Below, piece by piece: positions 37,074 through 42,354 of a DNA stretch of 42,354 nt; positions within the stretch are counted from its first letter, which is position 1; each line of letters opens with the position of its first letter. The notes beneath the pieces are model-generated. The model searched no databases. It worked only from the letters and a program-made list of their open reading frames with translations, and was not told where the DNA came from. Source of the DNA: Microcaldota archaeon (lineage in GTDB: Archaea > Micrarchaeota > Micrarchaeia > Anstonellales > Bilamarchaeaceae). The stretch lies in the NCBI GenBank assembly GCA_016212505.1, contig JACRGB010000027.1, positions 1-42,354 of the forward strand. The letters run 5' to 3'. Both the position numbers and the translations under genes were made by a program.

Positions 37074-37499
37074 TCATTTTATCTTGAGGAGTAAATTCTC
37101 TGCTTTTTTTAGAATTTCTTTTGCATTATCATAGGTTAGCCGAGAGATCGCCTCTTCATAAGAAAGCCATTCAAAACCTATGTGTTCATGAGACAATTTT
37201 ATTTTGGTTATACTAGTTTTTGCAAGGAAAAAATAAACGTCTTTGTAGAATTTTTTTCCTTTCATAGAATAATAATAGGATATGTGTTCGCGAAAATCAG
37301 GCACAAAAACCAAATCATCAACACCGGTTTCTTCTAGTGTTTCGCGCTTTGCAGTATCTATTTCATCTTCGCCTTTTTCAACATGGCCTTTTGGAAAATC
37401 CCAATGTTTTGCACTATACTGCAGAATAAGATAGCGACGGTCCACCTCAGTCGCGCCTTTCCGAAACAATACAACGCCGCAGGATTTTTCTTTAATCAT
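37074..37499 (-). CDS. Nudix hydrolase (Ap4A hydrolase-like)
   Basis: A 141-aa protein. The Nudix box is GHVEKGEDEIDTAKRETLEETG (fits GX5EX7REUXEEXGU), preceded by HWDFPKGH and the usual SCGVVLFR opening. This branch includes diadenosine tetraphosphatases and similar housecleaning pyrophosphatases. The His/Tyr-rich strand FREHISYYYSMKGK is typical. It is transcribed away from the ribosomal genes. Confidence 0.9.
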   Translation of the reverse strand: MIKEKSCGVVLFRKGATEVDRRYLILQYSAKHWDFPKGHVEKGEDEIDTAKRETLEETGVDDLVFVPDFREHISYYYSMKGKKFYKDVYFFLAKTSITKIKLSHEHIGFEWLSYEEAISRLTYDNAKEILKKAENLLLKIK

Positions 37500-37577
37500 A
37501 GAATGAACTGCCAGGGAACAAATTTATAAACAATAGCATTCATTATTCCTTTGCTAAATCACTAATTAGGTGTAATT

Positions 37578-37730
37578 ATGGGTAAATTTCCAGAAGCAGA
37601 CTTAAGGCTAGCACAGATCACGATTTGCAGGCGATGCAAAAGCAGGAATAGTAAGAATTCGGATAAATGCCGAAAATGCGGCTCATCATATATGAGGCCA
37701 AAGAGGAGAGAAATAAGAGCAAAGAAATGA
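37578..37730 (+). CDS. rpl40e: Large-subunit ribosomal protein eL40
   Basis: Not in the ORF track. A 50-aa protein: MGKFPEADLRLAQITICRRC, then KCRKCGSSYMRPKRREIRAKK. The CxxC...CxxC zinc ribbon with the surrounding basic stretch is the archaeal/eukaryotic eL40 family at full length. GGTG lies 8 nt upstream of the ATG. It stands 79 nt before uS12. Confidence 0.88.
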   Translation: MGKFPEADLRLAQITICRRCKSRNSKNSDKCRKCGSSYMRPKRREIRAKK

Positions 37731-37809
37731 AGGTAAAATGCGCTTGGGAATGGTTAAAAAGCCTTCTGGGCACAGGTAAAAAGGTCATATTAAACAGATA
37801 GGTGAACTA

Positions 37810-38238
37810 ATGGGAAATGGAGAATTTGCAGGAAGAAATCTCATGCGTAAACGCAAAAAACATCGATGGTTATCCAAGAGATGGAAGAGAAAAGCAATGA
37901 AACTAAAGGAGAAATTCGATCCTCTTGAAGGGGCTCCTCAGGCACGTGCAATAGTTCTGGAAAAAATCGTCCTCGAGCAAAAACAGCCTCACTCAGGCCT
38001 TATTAAGTGCGTAAAATGCCAGTTAATCAAAAACGGCAAGGTAATCAGCGCACACGCACCTCGGGATAAGGCAATTTCTTTTATTGATGAACACGATGAA
38101 ATCATAGTAGCCGGCCTTGGCGGTTCACAACGCGGCCAGATGGGTTCGATTCCTGGTGTTCGTTATAAGGTAGTGTCTGTTAATCACGCTGATTTGCAGA
38201 TGCTCAGACGAGGAAAGAAGGAAAAACCAAAGCGATGA
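37810..38238 (+). CDS. rps12: Small-subunit ribosomal protein uS12
   Basis: A 142-aa protein of the decoding centre, with the archaeal basic N-terminus and [31 protein letters not shown] and [14 protein letters not shown] precedes the ATG. Two near-universal positions are altered: the PNSA loop reads [10 protein letters not shown] where KxPNSAxRK is expected, and the GDIPGVRY aspartate is serine ([10 protein letters not shown], Ser about 113). Both loops contact the codon-anticodon helix, so this is either a lineage trait or relaxed constraint. It is followed by uS7 and EF-2 in the usual str order. Confidence 0.93.
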   Translation: MGNGEFAGRNLMRKRKKHRWLSKRWKRKAMKLKEKFDPLEGAPQARAIVLEKIVLEQKQPHSGLIKCVKCQLIKNGKVISAHAPRDKAISFIDEHDEIIVAGLGGSQRGQMGSIPGVRYKVVSVNHADLQMLRRGKKEKPKR

Positions 38239-38258
38239 ATTAAATTGGTGAAACATTT

Positions 38259-38864
38259 ATGGACAAGTTATTTGGAAAATATCCACTTGAAAATCTTGAA
38301 ATCAAAGATAAAAGCATTGCACAGGTCATTTGCTTAACCTCAGTTTATGTGCCACACACATTCGGCAGGCTTTCACGGGAAAAACTCGGAAAAATGCAGA
38401 TGAATGTTGTTGAAAGGTTGGCAAATAAGCTCATGAGAGGAGGAACTGGTGAAAAAACCTCAGGTAAAGTCATCAGAACCAAAGGCCAGATGCAGGGCAA
38501 GAAATTGCGTGCCCTTAAGTTTGTTGAAAAGGCAATGCAGATGGTTGAGGAACAAACCAAGGAAAACCCAGTACAAGTACTTATTCGTGCACTTGAATAT
38601 GCTGCTCCCCGAGAAGATGTAACAAGAGTATCTCATGGTGGTGTATCATACCAGGTTGCAGTAGATGTTTCAGCAACAAGACGATTGGACATGGCTCTTA
38701 GAAACATTGCACTTGCTGCACTAATGGGCTCATTTAACAAGCCAAAATCTCTTGCCCAGTCATTAGCAGATGAAATAATCGCAACAGGAAAAGGCGATAT
38801 GCAGGGAAGTTACGCAATAAAGAAGCGTGACGAAACTGAACGTATGGCACGATCAGCAAGATAA
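38259..38864 (+). CDS. rps7: Small-subunit ribosomal protein uS7
   Basis: A 201-aa archaeal S7, with GKVIRTKGQMQGKKLRALKFVEKAMQ, NPVQVLIRALEYAAPREDVTRVSHGGVSYQVAVDVSATRRLDMALRNIALAA, and C-terminal RDETERMARSAR. It nucleates assembly of the 30S head. Starts at ATG 38259 after TGGTGAAA, 20 nt after uS12, so cotranscribed. Confidence 0.95.
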   Translation: MDKLFGKYPLENLEIKDKSIAQVICLTSVYVPHTFGRLSREKLGKMQMNVVERLANKLMRGGTGEKTSGKVIRTKGQMQGKKLRALKFVEKAMQMVEEQTKENPVQVLIRALEYAAPREDVTRVSHGGVSYQVAVDVSATRRLDMALRNIALAALMGSFNKPKSLAQSLADEIIATGKGDMQGSYAIKKRDETERMARSAR

Positions 38865-38905
38865 ATTCGGTTGATGATTTTTTATTTTTTTGTTTCTTAT
38901 TTTGA

Positions 38906-39628
38906 TTATTTGGGTATGTTTTCAGCCCTTAATAACAACGACCAGGTTCTGAAAAATTCGCTATTAATTATCCCATAACTTACGCTAGATATTCCACCAG
39001 CTGGATCAAGAAGAATATGGAAGGGTTGGGAGATATTTGGGGCATAAGGTAATGAAATATTATTCACAAGTACGCTGAGTGCACCCTCAGGAATAATTAA
39101 TTTAAGATAACGATTATTTTGAAACTCAACAGTTGCAGAAGCCGTCAGATCTTTAGGAGATTGATGATTAGGAAGAATCGACAAACTAACAACGATCAAG
39201 CGATCAGGTAGTTTAAGGGCCAGACTATTGAGATATCTTCGCTCATATTTTGAGGTTTCACCAAAAACCAGCAATACGCATTTGCCTTTTGCATAGCGCT
39301 CTATAAAATTTAGAAGACCACTGCTTGATCGATCAATTCGAATACGTCCTGGTTTTGCTCCTTCATCATAATTTATTGGCTCTCCATTAATATCGAAAAC
39401 CAAAACATTTGGCCAATTTCTTAATTCAGATTTATTTCCAAACCTTGGATAAGCACAAACAATCTTGCTAGAGCCATCAAGCTGGGTGGTAGCGCAGCCT
39501 GCAATAGCTAGAGAAGCAGCTAAACAAATTGCGCCTAGAGATTTGTAGAAAAGTCGCGGGGCTCCTTGATCGAATTGTTGATTAGCTTGATGAGCCGCAG
39601 TTAATTGAGGCCTTTTATGAGAAGGCAT
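38906..39628 (-). CDS. Hypothetical lipoprotein, 240 aa
   Basis: A signal peptide with a long, polar n-region (about 30 residues) leads to the lipobox SLAIAGCATT (Cys about 45). The mature part has alternating strand/helix blocks, such as NVLVFDINGEPI, KCVLLVFGETSKYERRY and RLIVVSLSILP, which would suit a thioredoxin-like or Rossmann-like fold, but no CxxC or nucleotide motif is present. Not recognised. It interrupts the str cluster on the opposite strand, between uS7 and EF-2, so it may be an insertion. Confidence 0.6.
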   Translation of the reverse strand: MPSHKRPQLTAAHQANQQFDQGAPRLFYKSLGAICLAASLAIAGCATTQLDGSSKIVCAYPRFGNKSELRNWPNVLVFDINGEPINYDEGAKPGRIRIDRSSSGLLNFIERYAKGKCVLLVFGETSKYERRYLNSLALKLPDRLIVVSLSILPNHQSPKDLTASATVEFQNNRYLKLIIPEGALSVLVNNISLPYAPNISQPFHILLDPAGGISSVSYGIINSEFFRTWSLLLRAENIPK

Positions 39629-39727
39629 GATAAGATTATTGATAAATTGGGTTTAAAAATGGAAACCAAATGAATAAAGCTAACTAATAAAATAGTATCA
39701 GCACAGATAAATGAAAAGGTGATTCAT

Positions 39728-39877
39728 TTGATAGAATACGGAGAATTCAAGGGAAATAAGCTCATAATCCTCAAAAGAAGCGAAGAGGACCCATACCCAT
39801 TTAGTTTTGGAAAGGGAAAAGCAAAACTTATTGTTGAAAATTATGATGCAATAAAGAAATTTGCTGAAGAAGAGTAG
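39728..39877 (+). CDS. 49-aa conserved-looking archaeal small protein
   Basis: Not in the ORF track because it starts with TTG (39728), 8 nt after AGGTGA. It reads MIEYGEFKGNKLIILKRSEE, then DPYPFSFGKGKAKLIVENYDAIKKFAEE. The PFxFGxxKAKLIxENxxAIKKF pattern is familiar from archaeal hypothetical proteins; no function is known. It lies just upstream of EF-2 on the same strand. The minus-strand ORF listed over it is a shadow. Confidence 0.72.
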   Translation: MIEYGEFKGNKLIILKRSEEDPYPFSFGKGKAKLIVENYDAIKKFAEEE

Positions 39878-40000
39878 TTTGGTTTCGCTATCTAAAAATA
39901 GAGGAGGAAAGTTAGCTTTTATATTCTTTTCCCTCCTCATTAAGTTGATTCTAATTGCTTAGATGTTTGAGAATTAATGAGAATTATTTAGGTGTAGCTT

Positions 40001-42193
40001 ATGGCACGAAAAGAAGCAGTAGTTGAAGAAGTACAGAGATTGATGGATGCTCCAGATAATATCCGAAATGTCGCAATTATCGCGCACGTTGACCATGGAA
40101 AAACAACGTTAACCGATTCGCTCGTTGCACGTGCGGGACTAATCAGCAAGGAACTAGCCGGATCGCAAAGGATGATGGATTTTGATGAGCAGGAAGCTGC
40201 CCGTGGAATTACAATTAAATCAGCCAACATTTCTCTTGGTTTTGCTTACGAAGGAAAAAATTATTTGATCAACTTAATCGATACACCAGGCCACGTGGAC
40301 TTTGGTTTCCACGTAGTAAGGGCAATGCGCGCGGTTGACGGGGTTTGTTTGGTTATCGACTCGGTCGAAGGAGTGATGCCGCAAACTGAAACGAACTTAA
40401 GGCAGGCACTAAAGGAACGTGCAAGGCCAGTCCTGTTTATCAATAAGATCGACCGTCTGATCAACGAACTCAAATTAGACGCAACGCAGATGCAGCAGAG
40501 ATTTATCAAGATCATCACGCAGGTAAACAAGATCATTGAAACGAACGCACCTGAAGATAAGAAAGACGAATGGATGATCAAAGTAGATAAAGGAAACGTT
40601 GCATTTGGTACTGCCTTCAACAAATGGGCAATATCAATTAGTGCAATGAAAAAATTCAATATCTCATTCAAGGACATTTATGATAAGTGCACCAAAGGCG
40701 AACATGCCTGGCTGGTCGAGCGCAGCCCGCTTGATGAAGTCATGTTAGAAATGATCATAAAACACATCCCAAACCCAAAAGTAGCCCAACCATACAGAAT
40801 CCCGGTTCTTTGGAAGAATGGTGATTTAACTACTGAAGAAGGAAAAAGCATGCTTGCAACCGATCCAAAAGCAAAAGCAATTGGCGTATGTTTTGGGGTT
40901 GCTTATGATGAGCATGCAGGAGAAGTTGCAGTCGTCCGATTATTTGCCGGAACGGTAGAAAAGGGAACTAACCTTTATGTTTCAACCAAAAAGCAATATG
41001 CAAAAGTACAGCAGGTCGGTATCTACATGGGTCCTGACCGGGTTGGTGCCGAGCGAGTGGTTGCAGGAAATATCGGCGCTTTTGTCGGATTAAAAGATGT
41101 TTATGTAGGTGAAACAGTATCGGTTGATCCGATCACACCATTCGAACAGATAAAACACTATTCCGAGCCAGTCATTACCAAGTCAATTGAAGTTAAGGAG
41201 CAGAAGGACTTACCAAAATTAATCGAAGCGCTTCGTTCAATTTCAAAGGAAGACCCGACGATCAAAATTACTTTGAATAAGGATACGGGCGAACACCTGG
41301 TAAGCGGAAACGGTGAACTGCACCTTGAAATTATCGAGTACAAAATAACCCAGGAAAAGAAAATACCGATTATTACTTCTCCGCCAATTGTCGTTTACCG
41401 CGAAGCATTGCTTGGTAAAAGTCCTATTGTAGAAGGAAAGTCGCCAAATAAGCACAACAGAATTAAATTCTCTGTTGAGCCATTAGAGCCGGAAATCATA
41501 AAGGCAATTGAAGATGGGACAATCCCAGAAGGAAGGCCAAAGGGAAGGGAAGTTTGGGAAAAACTTGTTGAACTAGGCATGGACCGTGAAGAAGCAAGAA
41601 ATGTTTATGATGTGCACAATTCGTCCATGCTCATTAACAGAACAAAAGGTATCCAGTACCTTAATGAAGTGGAAGAATTGCTCATACAAGGATTTGAAGA
41701 AGCGCTGGAGCAGGGACCACTCGCAAAAGAAAAAATGAGCGGGATCAAGGTCAAACTCGAAGATGCGACACTACACGAAGATAATATACACAGGGGACCA
41801 GCACAAATGATTCCAACTGCAAAAAGGCCTATTTATGCAGCACTTCTTTATGGTGGAATGACATTGCTCGAGCCAAAGCAGAAAGTTTTGATTAACACCT
41901 TGCAGGATTATGCTGGCGCAGTCATTAACCTAACAAATGGAAGAAGAGGCCAACTAGTTGATATGCAACAAGAAGGTGAAAATGCAACAATCACTACAGT
42001 TCTTCCAGTTGCTGAAATGTTTGGTTTTGCCAATGACTTAAGAGGCGCAACTCAGGGCCGGGCCATTTGGTACCAGGAATATGCGGGTTATCATCCGATG
42101 CCAAAAGAATTGGTGCTTAAAGTTGTCAAGCAAATCCGAGAAAGAAAAGGCGAAAAAGCAGAAATGCCAACTCCTCAATTCTTCCTGGAATAG
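40001..42193 (+). CDS. fusA: Translation elongation factor 2 (archaeal EF-2)
   Basis: A 730-aa GTPase of full length. G1 is AHVDHGKTT, switch I RGITIKS, G3 DTPGHVDFG, G4 NKID. Domain IV has the diphthamide loop DATLHEDNIHRGPAQ, with the modified His about 597, as in archaea and eukaryotes. It moves tRNAs and mRNA on the ribosome after peptide transfer. It follows the str genes uS12 and uS7, separated here by a lipoprotein gene. GGTG lies upstream of ATG 40001. Confidence 0.97.
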   Translation: MARKEAVVEEVQRLMDAPDNIRNVAIIAHVDHGKTTLTDSLVARAGLISKELAGSQRMMDFDEQEAARGITIKSANISLGFAYEGKNYLINLIDTPGHVDFGFHVVRAMRAVDGVCLVIDSVEGVMPQTETNLRQALKERARPVLFINKIDRLINELKLDATQMQQRFIKIITQVNKIIETNAPEDKKDEWMIKVDKGNVAFGTAFNKWAISISAMKKFNISFKDIYDKCTKGEHAWLVERSPLDEVMLEMIIKHIPNPKVAQPYRIPVLWKNGDLTTEEGKSMLATDPKAKAIGVCFGVAYDEHAGEVAVVRLFAGTVEKGTNLYVSTKKQYAKVQQVGIYMGPDRVGAERVVAGNIGAFVGLKDVYVGETVSVDPITPFEQIKHYSEPVITKSIEVKEQKDLPKLIEALRSISKEDPTIKITLNKDTGEHLVSGNGELHLEIIEYKITQEKKIPIITSPPIVVYREALLGKSPIVEGKSPNKHNRIKFSVEPLEPEIIKAIEDGTIPEGRPKGREVWEKLVELGMDREEARNVYDVHNSSMLINRTKGIQYLNEVEELLIQGFEEALEQGPLAKEKMSGIKVKLEDATLHEDNIHRGPAQMIPTAKRPIYAALLYGGMTLLEPKQKVLINTLQDYAGAVINLTNGRRGQLVDMQQEGENATITTVLPVAEMFGFANDLRGATQGRAIWYQEYAGYHPMPKELVLKVVKQIRERKGEKAEMPTPQFFLE

Positions 42194-42218
42194 TTCTGCT
42201 AACTTTTTCTTTAATTTA

Positions 42219-42267
42219 TGACATCCTCCCCACCCTAAAGGGTGGGGTTTCCTTTTTTGGGATGTCA
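42219..42267. mobile_element. IS200/IS605 right-end hairpin
   Basis: CCCCACCCT-AA-AGGGTGGGG (42228-42247), bracketed by TGACATCC/GGATGTCA. The inner hairpin is the typical terminal structure of IS200/IS605 elements. It lies directly after the stop of the TnpA fragment, whose TGA is part of the outer arm. Confidence 0.65.
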
Positions 42268-42354
42268 AAAACTCACAAGAGTTTTTTGTACTGATTGATT
42301 TTGCACATATTTTCTTACAGTCTTCAGATCAACATCACTAACCGTCCTGAAGAA
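42265..42354 (-). CDS. tnpA: IS200/IS605 transposase TnpA, C-terminal part (cut by window end)
   Basis: The minus-strand frame reading FFRTVSDVDLKTVRKYVQNQ and ending KTLVSF matches the last helix of Y1 HUH transposases, (V)S-x-V-x-x-x-T-x-x-x-Y, with the catalytic Tyr in RKYV. The remainder of the gene lies beyond the window. The Tyr region resembles, but is not the same as, the relic at 21949, so they are different elements. Confidence 0.65.
   Translation of the reverse strand, partial: FFRTVSDVDLKTVRKYVQNQSVQKTLVSF

Noticed and set aside
37737-37778. 12-codon ORF between eL40 and uS12
   Set aside because: Too short and without a clear start context to support.

Overview
Organism. The window is archaeal. 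It carries archaeal-type EF-2 with a diphthamide site, uS12, uS7 and eL40 in a str-like neighbourhood, Orc1/Cdc6, Mre11, Lrp-type regulators, TATA/BRE-type promoters, many nearly leaderless genes, and two tRNA genes interrupted by introns at non-canonical positions. Short intergenic gaps, many tiny basic or zinc-ribbon proteins and intron-rich tRNAs suggest a small-genome (DPANN-like) lineage. That placement is an inference, not something the sequence proves.

Layout. (1) 1-7.8 kb: chromosomal mix. It holds a frameshifted HTH gene coupled to an unknown protein, a two-gene unit with a stand-alone ThrRS-type editing domain, an ACT-domain protein, a cyclase-family hydrolase, a membrane-anchored HExxH protein, an orphan histidine kinase, a two-intron tRNA-Ile(GAU) and mre11. 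(2) 7.9-19.1 kb: a two-intron tRNA-Leu(UAG) followed immediately by a tyrosine recombinase, an Orc1/Cdc6-like initiator split by a frameshift, a histone-fold-like protein and a conjugation-like membrane machine (VirB4, VirB3/PrgI-like, VirB6-like, two VirB2-like pilins, a sequon-rich surface protein) ending in a DNA methyltransferase. Three promoters in this stretch share a 24-bp palindrome placed 42-44 nt before the start codon, which argues for one co-regulated integrated element. (3) 19.2-27.8 kb: metal and ion transport: a Zn/Mn ABC transporter, a P1B-type ATPase with an unusual SPA motif, an FTR1-like permease and two cation/Ca exchangers. Between them lie an IS200-type transposase relic and a secreted HNH-type lipoprotein broken in a C-run. 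(4) 27.9-32.2 kb: three adjacent modules delimited by repeats: an AAA_14/DUF4143 ATPase, a helical-repeat protein with a caspase/CHAT-like His-Cys domain, and a DNA methyltransferase. The 13-bp repeats here contain 11 bases of the 3' end of the tRNA-Leu gene at 8.15 kb and lie in the same orientation. (5) 32.2-42.3 kb: small membrane and zinc-ribbon proteins, a double-Lrp regulator, a duplicated DUF4382 lipoprotein, a 300-nt hairpin-dense gap, Nudix, eL40, uS12, uS7, a lipoprotein and EF-2. The window ends inside an IS200/IS605 TnpA gene.

How it fits. The simplest reading is that the 3' end of tRNA-Leu(UAG) is an integration hot spot. The VirB element sits directly against it, and the tRNA-end-like repeats out to 32.18 kb may mark older or tandem insertions, making much of 8.15-32.18 kb an accreted island that carries DNA transfer, metal handling and possible defence modules. 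The VirB set lacks a visible relaxase and coupling ATPase and resembles the archaeal Ced/Ted DNA-import systems as much as a classical conjugation system. Three genes look broken by single-base frameshifts (HTH gene, orc1, HNH lipoprotein); sequencing error in an assembled genome cannot be excluded.
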